The notes: a model not told the origin generated them from the sequence alone. A DNA stretch of 64,000 nucleotides from Tubulanus polymorphus (GCF_964204645.1 NC_134025.1:29356001-29420000), one strand, 5' to 3'; counted from the first letter of the stretch, positions 34,822 through 48,060 are shown. Numbers and translations: made by a program.

Positions 34822-37800
34822 ATGACTGGAACATCTTTGTTATTTGGTCTGAATGGACTTTTTTTATTTGCAATACTGTACGATTTAACAGTAGCTATAG
34901 GAGTTATCGGTGAGTAGAAATATCGCATGCCTTGGTGCTGGTTAAGGACCTGCTGTTACAACAGAATCGAATCGAGCTATTAATACTACACTTCAACTCG
35001 GGGCTCGATTGCACATGCTCTATGTGGTTGTATACAACTAAACTCATTCTAAAATGTCTCTATCGCTAGCAACAATATTCTCTTTACATCAAATACTGCG
35101 AAATCATTTCACATGAACATTTATCCTTTCACATTAAAACGATTGAACGATTGAAGTTCTGGAGTCTGTTATTTATAGTAGAATGTCTCATATTCGTTAT
35201 ATGCCACGTAAAAAGAATATTAGATTGTAAGTCCGTTGTCCATTGCTATGAGTTACAGCATTCTGAAGTTCCACAGTTCCACAGTTCGACCACTTCTGGA
35301 ACTGCATCCAGGACCAAGTTCAACCATGTTCTCGTTTTTGAGCCAATGGTTCAACGGATTACTATAAAACTTGGTCCTGCAGCCGGTTCCACAGTGTTTA
35401 ATGTTCATTTCCATCGCACCTTTTAGCCTAATAAATACGCGCTCAACTGACAAATGGATTCAGTTTATCGGAAATATGAGAAACTGCTTCGGAATGCCAC
35501 GAATTTATGACGCAATTTGATAATGGTTACCATGGAAACGGTTATAGTTGAGTAACGATATGATCGCATCCTCATCAGGACATGCGATATCAATTTAACA
35601 GCAGGATAAAAACTGATCCCGACCGAACAGAAAAATTAATTACAGCAATCGCATGATACAACGAGTCGGCAAACTACTTACTCACCGAGGAGTCGACAAA
35701 ATGCATTAGACACTTGCAAAAAACATATCACCAAAACACATGGATTCGAAAACAGCTATGTTATTTCCAATACCGCGCTCCACTTCGTTTCAAGGGAGTT
35801 TATATACTTTAACTATCAATACGTTACGTAATAGAATTGAATAAAACATTAGCAGAAATGCTCATTAGAAAAGTTAAGTCCTAAGAATTTGTCACAGCTT
35901 TCAACAATATCGCAGTTTCTACTAAAAGAAGGTGATCTGTTCCTTACTTGTTTCTTACTTTTATGATACATGCACAAAAATACAAACATTCCGTTTACCA
36001 TTAAAGTAAGAGTTACATCTAGAACATACAATCGCGATATTCAAGCCTGGTGGCCAAATTTTAAAAAGTAGTTGAAATCTAGTTTTATTTTCAGACGACA
36101 AAATTTGTAATTTCGAGTCGGCGTCATGCGCGTGGAATATTCCGGACGCCTGGAGACGAGTCAGCACAAGAGAACATTTTCCTCGGGTTGATCAAACATA
36201 TGGTAAGGAAATTACCACTGAAAATACTTTACATATAAACATGTCGTCTCTATGTATATGAATTCATGAATCTTTCATGAAATAGAAAATGAACAGTTTT
36301 TTTTTGTGATATGCATATATTTCCCAATAGGAGTTTATTACAATAAAGAAGGACACTTCCTGACATTAACCTTTAACGGTGCGCCTCCGATAAAGATGAC
36401 AACATCGACGTATATGACGTCGAATCCGGGAATGAAATGTATTCATTACTGGTACAACAAGAACCTCGAACACAAGGAAAGTGGTCAAAGAGAACGCGTT
36501 TTATACTTCGCGATTTATTTGGAAGAGAACGGTCTGAGAACGATAGTACCACCGCCTTTAAGATTCACGGGACGTCAAACGACGTATAACGCCGCTACCT
36601 GGAATCAAGTGGTTTTAAATTTCAATGTCACCGCGCACAGTTTTAAGGTAATAAATAGTCATGATCATAACGCTCGCAATTTGACATTTTGCTTTTCTAA
36701 AACAATGAAGTCTTTTGCTTACAGTTTATTATGGACGTAATCTGGCAGAATATCCCACCCGACGATCAGTTAAACTCATTTAGTTTAGATGATTTTGGAT
36801 ACTATGACGCTTCGTGCAAAGACGTTGGTAAGAAAATCGTCGATATTCCCGCCTTACAGACGAGAATTTCTAACGAAAAAAATGCAGTCAATCATAGCTA
36901 CGCGGTATAGATTAATTAACGTCATTCATTCATGAGCAACGCATGGATTCAATCACGATCCATGCACTTCAGAGATAATTCATAATCTCATCGAGCTTAC
37001 GACTGTCTGAAGTTAATCTCTCCTAATCCCGGTTACGTCATCGCTTCCTTTTGCCAGAATTCGACAAAATTCGTTGCTGATTTTCTTTGCTGATTTATTT
37101 TCAGAGGCTGAAATGCGTTTTTCGTGCAGTCCGTGGGCTAGATCGTTCCACTGTTTGAACGGCAGATGCATTAATGAGATGGATAGATGCAATGATGTGG
37201 ACGACTGCGGTGACAATTCTGACGAGTTGCCCGTGCATGCGCACTGTAATGCAGGGCTGTCTGCCAGTGAGTTGTTGAAACTTTATTACGTTAAAATATA
37301 ACTAGATTTCAATATTCAACATTACCAAGTCTAGCAAAAACTTTAAGAGCATCCAAATTGACAGGGCACTTGTCAATATATATCAGTGCAAGACTTTATT
37401 GCGCTTCATATTTATCATTCTCCTTAACAATCTAAGGCTGGTTTCGCTTGGTCCGATACCGGAATTTTTCTTCGGCGCGTTCGTTACAACCAGAATACGC
37501 TCTATCTATTCCGAATAGTATATGATCTGCAAACCTGATAGAAGCGACCGGTAACTATTCCTAAATCGGAATACGTTCAATCGAAACCAGCCTAAGTTTG
37601 GAATCCGTGTATTGCCAATTAAAAGGATCTAAATGTATTAGTTTTACAGATGGTAATCGGATTGACCTCAGTAGTTCTGATACTGATGTTGATGACGGGA
37701 ATATTTCGCTCCTGGCAGAAAGGACGATGTCGCCGCTGGATCAAACACAGACGCAACTCAACCACCATGACACCGGACGAGCCTCGAGAAATCCTCGATC

Positions 37801-38219
37801 CGGACACACGAGTTATACTCAGGGATAAATCAAAGCGTAAATTAGAACCCGAAGATGTCGTTGAATTGATACCGAGTCATTATCCCGTTCCTAAAAAACA
37901 GTCATCAGCGCCACCTATGAGAGATAGTTTAGTACAGACGGACGAATCGTTCCCGGTGAATGTGAGTTTTATCGAGACGCACAACGCGCCGTCTGCCGAG
38001 ACGCCGCCAACAACCGATCAAAACAACCATCACCGCGGTAAACATCCATTCGTTCGAGTGAACAGTAGAGGTGTACAAGTCGAAGAGGAATTCACGTTAG
38101 CCGGACTCGATGAAAATCTAATCAAGAAAGTATCCCGTGCTCGAAAATGTCAATCGTTCCATGACGACAGCAACCACGAGTTGACTGCTTCCAAAACATC
38201 GCGAAACTCGATTTCTTAG
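34822..38219 (+). CDS. Type I membrane protein: signal peptide, MAM domain, LDLa repeat, TM helix, cytoplasmic tail (six exons)
   Basis: Predicted exons are 34822-34909, 36095-36202, 36331-36647, 36725-36827, 37105-37266 and 37642-38219. All junctions are GT-AG and agree in phase, giving 451 residues. Residues 1-26 are a signal peptide. The MAM domain runs from about 31 to 204 with its four cysteines at 34, 41, 102 and 202 (CNFESASCAW, CIHYWYN, SLDDFGYYDASC). The LDLa repeat at 213-253 has six cysteines and DDCGDNSDE for calcium. A TM helix follows at about 264-282 (VIGLTSVVLILMLMTGIF), then a basic stop-transfer segment and about 165 tail residues. MAM domains mediate adhesion or dimer contacts and LDLa repeats bind ligands with calcium, so a surface receptor or adhesion role is likely; the ligand is unknown. 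The acceptor of the last exon is the least certain junction: the conventional-looking site 8 nt downstream changes the frame. Confidence 0.88.
34910..36094 (+). other. Intron 1 of the MAM/LDLa gene
   Basis: It runs from donor GTGAGT (34910) to acceptor TAGTTTTATTTTCAG (36094). It holds a hairpin element at 35297-35390. On the opposite strand an ATG at 36031 opens a short hydrophobic leader-like frame (MVNGMFVFLCMYHK) up to two GTAAG donors near 35960; I do not call it a gene. Confidence 0.7.
35297..35390. mobile_element. Hairpin element in intron 1 of the MAM/LDLa gene
   Basis: TGGAACTGCATCCAGGACCA is matched by TGGTCCTGCAGCCGGTTCCA in inverted orientation. An inner pair, GTTCAACCATG-TTCTC and GAGCCAATGGTTCAAC, continues the stem. 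The stem is imperfect, so the insertion is not recent. Left of it, GTTCCACAGTTC is locally duplicated. Confidence 0.6.
37267..37641 (+). other. Last intron of the MAM/LDLa gene with tandem 3' splice sites
   Basis: The donor is GTGAGT at 37267. Two acceptors follow: TATTAG (ends 37641) and TTTTACAG (ends 37649). The exon before ends in phase 1. Only the 37641 site keeps the transmembrane frame (reads ILQ then MVIGLTS). The 37649 site gives N followed by 58 more open codons to a stop at 37826-37828. A MITE occupies 37436-37592, leaving about 50 nt for the branch point before the acceptors. Confidence 0.65.
37436..37592. mobile_element. 157-bp PIF/Harbinger-like MITE with TAA duplications
   Basis: The ends GGCTGGTTTCG and CGAAACCAGCC are exact 11-bp complements flanked on both sides by TAA, a 3-bp duplication typical of PIF/Harbinger elements. 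The interior has ATTCCGAATAG-type motifs shared with 32858-32930. It sits in the last intron of the MAM/LDLa gene, 57 bp before the final 3' splice sites. Confidence 0.85.
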
Positions 38220-38493
38220 TCTGGGAATTTGACAACGTTTCTAAAGCACGATATCTATGTTCATGTTTGAAGGATTCGATGTGTCATATACAGTATATAT
38301 ATATAGAACTAAATGGAATTCAAAATCATAGAACTTAAAATAATGGCTATTTATGTTATTTGCGTTATTTAGTTAAGTTTGCCTGCTTTGCTCATTTGAC
38401 TTTGTCGAGAACGGAATGTTTATCTTGAGTTTCTTTTTGCAAATTTTTTACCAAACTATTTGACAACAGTATTTTATATATGGATTATAATTG

Positions 38494-38499
38494 AATAAA
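38494..38499 (+). terminator. Polyadenylation signal AATAAA of the MAM/LDLa gene
   Basis: Canonical AATAAA lies 275 nt after the TAG stop at 38217-38219, giving an AT-rich 3' UTR of normal length. It is the first AATAAA after the stop that I see. Confidence 0.65.
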
Positions 38500-41285
38500 G
38501 CTTATATGATAAGTTCTTGAGAAATCCAGTTGTCCAGGAGCGTCATGGAACGATAGTATCGAGGGGGACTCGACGTCGACTAGTGTTAGGTGTTAGGGCA
38601 TATTATCCGATAGGTGTTGCCCCGGTTTCCTGCTCCGGCAACCGTTGGACAATTTCCAGATTCCGTTTCTCGATCAAATTGAATCAATTCACTGCAATTA
38701 TTAGATTGTGTCAATAATGTTCTCCATTTCGTTAAAGCCCGTATCTCGTAATATTCCCGGAATCAGAGCCTGGACTGTGGCTCATGTCGCGGTGGTGCGC
38801 ATGTAATTATTCCTTCGCTATATTATTTTCTCGTTCTAGCAAATATTTACACTCAGTAACGGGAGCAGGTGATTTATCATCTTATTTCTAGAGTAAAATG
38901 TACCGAACTGGTGGATAGATTGTGCGTGAGTGTCCAGTATTGGAACTGATTCATCCTTTCAGACATCTGACGCCACGTTCTCGCAGTTTTTCAGATATTA
39001 CTCGCTCGATTTCGATGATTATGCAAATAGTTCTAAATCATTATTATGACGTGTACGCTGGGAATTATTCCATGTATTTCTGAATTTCATTTCTCTTCGT
39101 GGAAAGACTTAAACAATCACGTAATGAAACAATGAAAACTCGCGTAGGTGCTGAGGATGTTTGCCATTAGTCATTTATCCAATTATTGCTACGTTCACTG
39201 GACCCGATTTGTAATTGGTAACGTTCAAATAATGCGTAGGACCACGCTGATAAAAACCTGTATCTATAATCAATGTCATTTCCCCCTTAAAGTCGCATCT
39301 ACTCGAGCGAGACGGGGGCAGATTCCATGGTTGCGTCTCGTCAGCAGTGAAAAATGCAAGATGGCGCCGTTTCAGCGGCTTCAGATCGAATGAATATGAT
39401 ACCGGAAAAGGGAAATGGCATTAGATTTCTTTTGAATGTGGGAGAGACAGGGTCCATCTATCGAAGTCGCTTCTTTCTCGCGATATGAAATACAGCGGGA
39501 AATGTCTATATACCAGTTAATTATGAAGGACGTCAGATGTCGAGCTTTACGGATAGACGACTGTCTCACACGAGACAAAAACAACAAATCAGATCGAGTT
39601 TCGGTTTCTAGTCCCCACACCTGGTTTTTATCGGCTGAGAATGTTTCTGGTGGAGTCGTGTTTCTGTGTTCTCTATTGCGGGAGCCACGAGAACCGGTCG
39701 ACCTCGAAAATCTGTCGCTACGGGTATTCGAACCCCGTGAACCTTGAGACGGTGGAATCCGACAGACGAGCGCGGAAAGATTGTTCATCTCCGCTTACAA
39801 TATCAACACAATCTCGTGTCTACTTCACACTATTGTATGATATCTATAAAGATGCGACCAAACAGGTGGACATCGCTCGGTGAACACATTAATACAAATG
39901 GCTGCCCACTTCGCCGCAAATATGTCCCGATCCTGATTAACACTCTCCAGACCTGCGCGAACATCCATCCAGTCGATAAAGCCGCTTAGTTTGACGCAGA
40001 TAAGCCCATTAGATCGAGAATGGTTTAATGGTCTTTCTTACTTGCATTCGTATTTTGACATTTCCTCCGCGTTATATAAGTTGAATCCTTGAAGCGCTTC
40101 TTCTATATCTAAACAATTGACGTCGTCAGTATCAGATAGATAACCCGGTTACTCGAATGTCTAACTTCAACGATTAAGTATGAGATTTCAGAAATGGTAA
40201 GGTGATATATTTCTAGGTTATGACCCTATATTCGAGATAATAGCCACGCCATTTCTTTGAAAAGTTTTCAGAAAAAAATTGCCACTGAACTGGTGGGTAT
40301 TTATGAGTAGGATTTTCCGGGGGAAGAATGACATTGGTTGATCATTAGCCATGCACGTAGGCATTCTTTACACGACTTCTTCATGTGAATTCTACCACTT
40401 TTAGAAAGAATATCGTTCAATCCTAATGATTTATTTCACTATCTCTAGTTAGAAGACGGATTCGCTTTCTCACTCAGTGTATGGTATATGAAGATTTTTC
40501 ATTTAAAAATTGATTTACTCATGAGAAAATTTGACTCGAATTTAATTGATTACGTAAATTGATTTATTTACGATTTTATTTACACTCTAACCATTTCCAT
40601 GGTATATGCAGGAAAACTATTATTCATGTATATACAAATATTAACAAAACTGTGACCCAGTGTCACTAGCGAACCTGGCGGATCGATGCAGAATCCTCGC
40701 TTGCCAGAGTGGCGTTGCTGGTTTCTCATTAACACTCACCAGTTACTGAAACTATAACGACTGATAGTCGTAGACGTTGTCGCAGGTGACAATTTCGATG
40801 GGGTCGTATGCGTAGGAGACGTTGCTCAATCATTCATTCGCGTCATTTTATCCAGCAATGTTTCCTGCTAAGCACGACTCGAATACATTTGGTCTACCAC
40901 TGGTCATTAGAGCAACATGGATTTGACCAGATGACGCGTTTAGATAGATAAACGGCTAACAGTCAGACGTGGTAGTTTACAGGTGATGAATTATCATAAT
41001 ACGCAGTCGAAAACCCGGGTAAAACAATGCGCCAAGACGTTATGTGAATAAAGTCTTGAAATTCACCATCGTCGATGCATTGAATAAATTAATGACATAG
41101 CTAAAAAATCAGCTTCAAAATCTAATGAATCCAAATCCAGTTTCGTCGTTTTTGAAGTCATTTTCATATCATGTTTAAAACATCCAATATGGCGTAGTAA
41201 ACAGACGATGACCTCGCGTGTATCACTACGCACGTTTTGATAAAGTTCCGATGTTTGTTACGCCTTTTTTCCACTTGGTTTCCAG
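38500..41285. other. No confident gene
   Basis: The 135-codon minus-strand frame at 39788-39381 is Arg/Ser-rich (GSRGS repeats) and overlaps a 103-codon plus-strand frame, so neither is supported. The CCTCGCTTGCCAG motif of the 17.1-kb repeat recurs near 40690. Confidence 0.4.
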
Positions 41286-41545
41286 GTTTAGTCAAGGGTG
41301 TTCCGACTCACGTTACAAGATTCTATGAAAATGTCACATTATTTATTTTTGCTTTTTATTACATCTGTGCTCGGATTCAACCCATTTACGTAGACAATAA
41401 GTCGCAAGAAAAAGCGATTCTAGGGAAGTTATTGCCAGGCGAGAAAGGAATAATGTTAGTTTCTAATGAACTGAATTCATTTACGGCTTTGAGACTAAAT
41501 GTACATCCGTTTATAAGCCGTTCCTATACGTACCAGCTGCTCTGA
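41286..41545 (+). CDS. Weak candidate terminal exon
   Basis: A pyrimidine-rich acceptor (CCTTTTTTCCACTTGGTTTCCAG) precedes 85 open codons entered in phase 1 and ending TGA. The peptide includes THVTRFYENVTLFIFAFYYI and KLLPGEKGIMLVSNELNSF. No domain is recognised. The length alone is within chance for this base composition; the acceptor is the only added support. Confidence 0.22.
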
Positions 41546-42164
41546 TTCCCGCACGCAATCAAGCATGTCTAAAGCGGGACGAAAATTGAACGGAATTGAA
41601 TAATAGCACATTTACTGTGATGGGATCTTCGGAAAAGTGGAACCATCGCACGCGATGTGAAAGTGGTTACTAGCGAAATTAGAAATGCATCGCAGAAAAA
41701 GAGTGTCAGTAAAAGGATGAAATATCCACCAGACAATGAAGTAGCAGTATGACTTTATCCTACTAAATGTCGTGACAGCTTTATTCAAAGTAGATTTTGA
41801 TCTTTACTTGAAGAAAAATTTCGCCTAACCGATAAAAATCGAATGCGACAGATTCCCATATCTACTTATAACTGCAAAATATCATACAACATAATCTTGA
41901 TGAAACTCTCTGAGAGTTATATCTTAAAGCATGTAATGAACAGTAGAGTCGCATGACAGGTTTTTAACGCCAGATATTATTCTATTTCGAACAGGTACAG
42001 ACAGATACGCGTTGAAATCCCTCCTATAAAACACGCTTCAGCCTATTACGAAAGCTGATTGAATGTGAGGATGAAAGCGAGCTCTGAAACAGTCTCGTCG
42101 TCTACGTAAGTCAATATTTCTGTGTTCGAATAGGAAATTAATAGCAAATTTCCGTCGCCGAGTT

Positions 42165-42346
42165 ATGCGCTGCTTATTCAAAATTGAGGTAGGAATTTCA
42201 ACGATACTTTTATTGGATTTTGTAATTGTCCGCTTAGAATACGACATAACACCAGGCGAGTTACAACACTTGCTTATCATTAATATGAATAACTCGATTT
42301 CAAAACGCATCAATTTTGAAAGGTCTTTTCCATCGGCGAATTTGAG
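42165..42346 (+). CDS. Weak candidate first exon with signal peptide
   Basis: ATG at 42165 opens 60 codons that leave in phase 2 at AG|GTAAAC. The first 26 residues look like a signal peptide (basic start, then VGISTILLLDFVIV). A single dibasic KR follows (NNSISKR then INFERSFPSANL), which would suit a secreted peptide precursor. No partner exon or family is recognised. A 91-codon frame is open on the opposite strand over the same bases. Confidence 0.2.
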
Positions 42347-45300
42347 GTAAACCGCTGCTAATTGAAGCCAGCTCCTGTGCTATTCCTATTCCTATAATTA
42401 GTTTGGCGCGAAATTTGTTTGAACGTTATACTATAGTTTCGCTCTCCCTGCGCAGTCCTCGGGGGCTCGCGCCTGTAATAATCCTGATTTTACGACAAAT
42501 TTTATGTGAAACGTCCTCATAAAACAATTCCCTGACTGTTTAATTTTAGCGCTATATTCTCTATGTAAGTCGCAGATGCCGTGAACATCAGGTGCAGCGA
42601 TCACAACATCAGATGTGTTCGCATTAGTTGCAGTTTCTTTGATTTTTTTAAACTTGATGTATAGTTAATAATGATGTCTTTAATCCCGTGAGATTCGGTT
42701 CTAGACACACGAACATAAATCAAAAGATTCTCTACCTAGTTTTTCTGAAATTGTCATCTTCGTCTTTTTGAATGGTTTGTTTTAAATGATTAGCGCGTAT
42801 ATTGCTTTGTGTGAAATGCGTGATGTTACCCAATGAACGGCAAGATGCCTCATTAGACTCAATTTTCTTTTCTCTGCTGCTGAAATTAGTCAATTATTTA
42901 CGGTTTGTTTCGTTCTACAATCCCTAATTAGTGACGTCACTTGAAAGAGACTTCATTCGCAAGACAGATTTTTTACTTTTGAATTCAATTGGTTTGTATA
43001 ACCCCTATATATAAGGTATATTTCAAATGCTGATGGTGAATTGTGGCGTTATAAGTAGAATTCCCCTGCAATTCAACAATAAAATTTCCCACCGTAAATC
43101 AAACTTAAGATGTCTGTAACGTGTCAACTGTCTGGAGCGAAAACATTAAGTTGATTTCAGCGAGCAATATATTATGGTTAGATTGGTTGCGTTATGTCCT
43201 TCACTCCTAATCCTTAACACACAAAGGGAGTCTGCAAATTGTTGCCTTCGAGCACACTACAGATTAGAACATGTCTGTGATAAAAGCGCCCCGCGTTATC
43301 AATAGCGTTTTGCTCTTATGACAAATTTTCTAGATTTCTAGTTACACAGTTTATTAATCTGCTAATATTGCATACGAGGAGTGGCTTTTCTAGTCACATT
43401 GCACTTACTTTTTTATGTGCACGTTCGTATATCAGTCAGAATCTAGATCGGGAAACTGTCCAAATGATGTATTTCGAAACTCAACCGTACGAATATGAAT
43501 TAATGATTTACGCGGTAATTAATTTGAATTGAAATATGACTGGATATTGTATTGAAATACGACTACGCGAACTCGATGATAAACTGTGAAATATTTACCG
43601 TTTTCGAAATCGTCTTTATTAGAAAAAAACCCAAACAATACGTCACCGAATATGTGAATTCATTGTCGTAAAACTGGATTTTAATTTTTGTTGCAATGTT
43701 TGCAAAGTATTTCAAACTTCGAATCAAAGCATCATTTATTGGCTAGGAACGTCAACGATCAAATAACGCTCGTGCATGGACTTAACACGAAAGCTGCAGC
43801 GCTTTTGGATCCGTAGAAACTACAGAAAACAATTTATCTAATGGATCATTCAATCTATCTAATTGGTCATCGATATGATTTTGGATCATTCCCAATATAT
43901 TTAAAGATTCGCGTAGGACGGAGAGCCGTATCAGTTTACCTGTCATGTGTCCTTGGCTGCACCGATCATTTAACATCGTGCGCGTAAAAATAACGGAAAT
44001 GGTGCAAATGCAATTTTTGCATAAGCTGATTGAAAATTAGCACATATTGCTGTAATACTATTTATACGGCAGACATAGACCTAAGGTCTATAGAACTACG
44101 TGTAGTTGCTGTCGTGAAATATGAATAATGAAGACTCATTTAAATTGATACATGTCACTGCGGTAGAAAAGATGATAACAATTTCAGATATGTCAACGTG
44201 TCGTATACCGATGTGTCTAATAAATACATGATTTTCCAACTGGATGCAACCATTCCGCTACATTGACCGCTATCAGACGGAATATGCCGCCGTGTTGAAG
44301 TTCTAATACTATGCTCGATCAATTCTGACGCTTGTTTTTACATCAGTTATGACAAACATTAGAGACAAGCCCTCAAAAACGCAGAGACGCGGCTTTAAGT
44401 GCAGTTTTGTCAAAGATGCGCCATGTTAGGGTTTTGATCATTTCATATCGCTTCTCTCTGGGGAACGGGTGTGGTTGTTATACCACGATTATACATAGTT
44501 TTTGTAATCTTTTTTCATGTAATCAGCATTGAACATTTTAGTCAGGTACATTTTATGTTAATTTCACGGTAGTGCTTTTTTGCTATTGCTAGTAATTTGC
44601 CAAACGGTTCTGTGTGTTTAAGGCAGAGATGCATCGTCATTCAAAGCAGTTTGGCTGAGAGACGCAATTACTGAAACAATCGATCACCACGAAACTGATG
44701 GATTTTTTCTGTCGAAAACCAAATTGAAATCCACCACAAACCCTCAGGCCGCAGACTGATATAACAATCTCGAATCATTACAACAATTTTGGAGGGAAAT
44801 TTGCAAAAACTAACATCAATGAATACATCATTGGTTCATGTTTACCGTATCAAATTTGTGAATTATGATTGAATCTTTGATTCGAACGCAAATAGATAAT
44901 CGTTACGTTATTGAGTTGTTTATCTACCGCCTACTTCAAGTTCGTAAAGGTGACATTGGCGAAATTGACGCGCGCCGAGAATATGCGAGGGTTGTAAATG
45001 GCAAAATAAGTGGCTTTTCTCGGGTTCTATCAACTTACAAATAAATCTGAGATGGTGATTTAGTGTGTATGTTTTACGGCCAACGGGTGTCATCGAGTCG
45101 AATAATACTGCTATTATATGATACAGTAGTCGCTAGTTTGTCGTAATGCTTACAAGACAAATAAGCTTTCAGTAATCTTACGTAGTTAGTGCCGGGATTA
45201 TTCATAATGATGATTCAGTCCACGATTTTCAGTAATATATTACGATTTTCTGCAGTTCGTGTCAAGACTTCTGATAAGTAGAATGTCAGTAGCACATCGC

Positions 45301-48060
45301 GCGAGCCTCGCGATGCCTGCGGCGGAAACAGCAGAACACAATAACTTTGTTTACAGATCCGTAATAACACAACTTCCTGGAATATGAGAATACTAAAAAA
45401 TTACGAGTAATTGTAGGGATCGGTGCAACATTATACGCAATCACGTTTCGGTATAATCCATGCGAGGGTACGTCAAGTTGTCCCATGTTTTCTGACTTAG
45501 AGCAGGCTAGTAACATTAATATTCAAAATAATAACGTGAGTTATCAACATTATCCATTTAATGCTATATTATTTGTCACAAGTCAAATTGCTAATTTAAG
45601 TCAACCTCTAATTGCTAAGAATTTACTTTTTTTCATGAAAGTTTCAGGTTTGGCTGTGTTTAAGTTTAAGAATAAACAAAAAAAACTACTGACAAATTTC
45701 AAATTTTTTAAAATTTCTCTATTCTTGATAAATGACTGTGTGGCTCGTAGTGTTGGTCCGACCCCTTAAATTATAATAGTCATCAATGTAGCTCTTTTAA
45801 GAAAAACATATTCTTCTTTTTTCTTATTTTGGTTTCGACAACAATTGCCAATTTTAATGGAAATCTCGAGATAAGGAAAAAAACAACGATAAATCTGATA
45901 AGAGAGATTTATGTATGTAAGCGTACAATCCCCGAGTTACCGCTCGGAAATGGTCCATTGATTGAGTTTGTCGCTTATTTTCGCCAAATATCCTCGAGAG
46001 ATGGGACCAATTTTTTACTAGTTTGTCTCTACTTAGCGTCGGATAATGAAGTAATGTTTCAGTCGAAGCAGCGACAACGACACGATTAGTTTATTTATAT
46101 TCGACGGTCATTAAGCGTTCAGTATCAGTAACACGTGGAAAGTATCCGCGAAATTTCTTTAATTCAGATGATGAATGACAAAAGCGCCTAAAAACGGGAG
46201 TTTGCCACAAATAAATTTGCTCTGTAAATTTCCCAAATGAACGCTTCGTATGATAGGAATTCCCGAGCGATGCCGGTTATTATTTCGCACACGAACGACT
46301 TTAAAAGGAGCCTTCAAGGTTTTGTTTTATACGGCGGACAATACATTTGAGAATTGAGAACTCAATGAGCATCAATAACAAACGTGAATTAGTTCAATCA
46401 AACTAAAATATGTTCAATCTCAATACAATTTAAAATCGAACTATAAATCTAGTAGTTTTAATCGGCTAAGTGAATGACATGGTGTAAAATGTGGTTGTAA
46501 TAGGCTTCCCGGTGCCAGGTTCGTTATAAGTAGTTACTCGGGGACCGTTCCATCGACGACGTTAAGCTTACAACGTTAAGTAATTATACGTTATCGTGAC
46601 CAATAAAGCTGTTAAGCTGTTTCGTGAGGCCCTGACCAATTCGCAATCCTTTCAATAGAAACAAAATCTAATCAAATTTTCTTTCGAATGAAAACCGTAC
46701 GATATACCGAATATACATAAACCGCAAACCCAGGAAACTAGTTTTTTTACTAACGTCAAATCGCCAAGTCATTTGCAGGCAAAGCTAGACTTACGGCAAG
46801 CGCATTAGTAAAACAGAGACGGTCGATCCTGATGAAAAGATGCGTGGGTTGTCCGTCAGTATCGATCAACACAACAGACAGACCAATAATTCATCAGTTG
46901 ACACCTGGTCACTGAAATAAATCAACCGTAATTTCAATCGACTCTGATTCGAGCTGCCATACGACAGTCGTCGCAAGTAATAAGATTATTGAGCGATTAG
47001 CTACCGACGAGAACGTGTAAGAAATAATAGCTGTCTGTACACGTAGTAGGCGTATAGACAACACGGAATACTTTTCCCCAGAAAGTGGAACATGGGTTCT
47101 TCGTTTTGGAGGAATGATCAGATTTGCACAAATACATAATACATCTAATCTTCTTTAGATCTATTTTTCAGTCTAAGGTTTCAAGATACTTTTAAGAAAG
47201 AAGATTTTTGATATTTTATTCATACGGCTACTTAAGCCGTGCAGACGAATTTCACTCTCATTTTTATGCGTGTCTGTGGCTTGGTTTCGAACGGCAAATC
47301 GCTTTGTGGCCACCGCGGAGAGTCCCGGTGTTCATTGCCGCATTGGACGTAAACCATCGGTAAAACCATTATTGGCCGTAAAACGATAGAATTCTTACTA
47401 ATCCAACAAGGTCAGGGCTTAATTGTATTTACTCAATTAATCGAGCTTGTTTTCGAATGATTTCAGGTTCACGCGAGGGTCACTTCTTATATTAGTTCGA
47501 GAAATAAAACCTAGCAGTTCTCGATTAGTGTAGAATGGAGGCCGTGGGGACTGTTTTCGCCGTTGTATCGCCTAAACGCGAAATGAAAAGTCTTGACACA
47601 AAAAGTGCGCAGGATTAAACGCGCATCGGGGTGTAATAATGAATTGATTTAATGTCTTCGGGGAACGGCTTTCATAAATCGGGTAAGATTCATACTTTGA
47701 AGGGGTGAAATTATCCCAACTAGCGAAACCGCGACGCACAGTTACAGAGCACGAATCTTTGAAATCATCACGTGGATTATGTGATGGATTAGATGTTTCG
47801 AGTTGTTCAGAAAACCGCATTCACCGCATCCACCGCATTTACAACCGCCGCCAGATATTCAATAATTATATCACTTTCATCGACTCAAGCGAAAAAAAGT
47901 TTTAATGAATTTCGATATTGGTATTTCACGCATCCCTTTTTTCAGTCACGTCATTTTTAAGTATTATTCGCTTTTATAGAAATCTGTGAACAGAACAAAT
48001 AAAACCTTCGCTAAACAAACCTGGCGTTAATTATTCAACGGAATTGTTTTCAATTTACAG
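42347..48060. other. Long stretch without a supported gene
   Basis: Isolated 60-94 codon frames (for example 45485-45769 and 45829-46089) lack splice sites and motifs. No tandem or inverted repeats stand out. Confidence 0.4.

Noticed and set aside
35940-36031. Minus-strand leader exon inside intron 1 of the MAM/LDLa gene
   Set aside because: Two competing donors, no partner exon, and the hydrophobic segment is short.
37598-37649. ATG at 37598 as a start for the alternative-frame protein
   Set aside because: It lies in the last intron; the frame is meaningful only as a continuation from the LDLa exon.
39381-39788. 135-codon minus-strand Arg/Ser-rich frame
   Set aside because: Overlaps a 103-codon frame on the other strand, has low complexity and no splice or domain support.
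45485-46089. Two consecutive plus-strand frames
   Set aside because: AT-rich low-complexity peptides, no splice signals.
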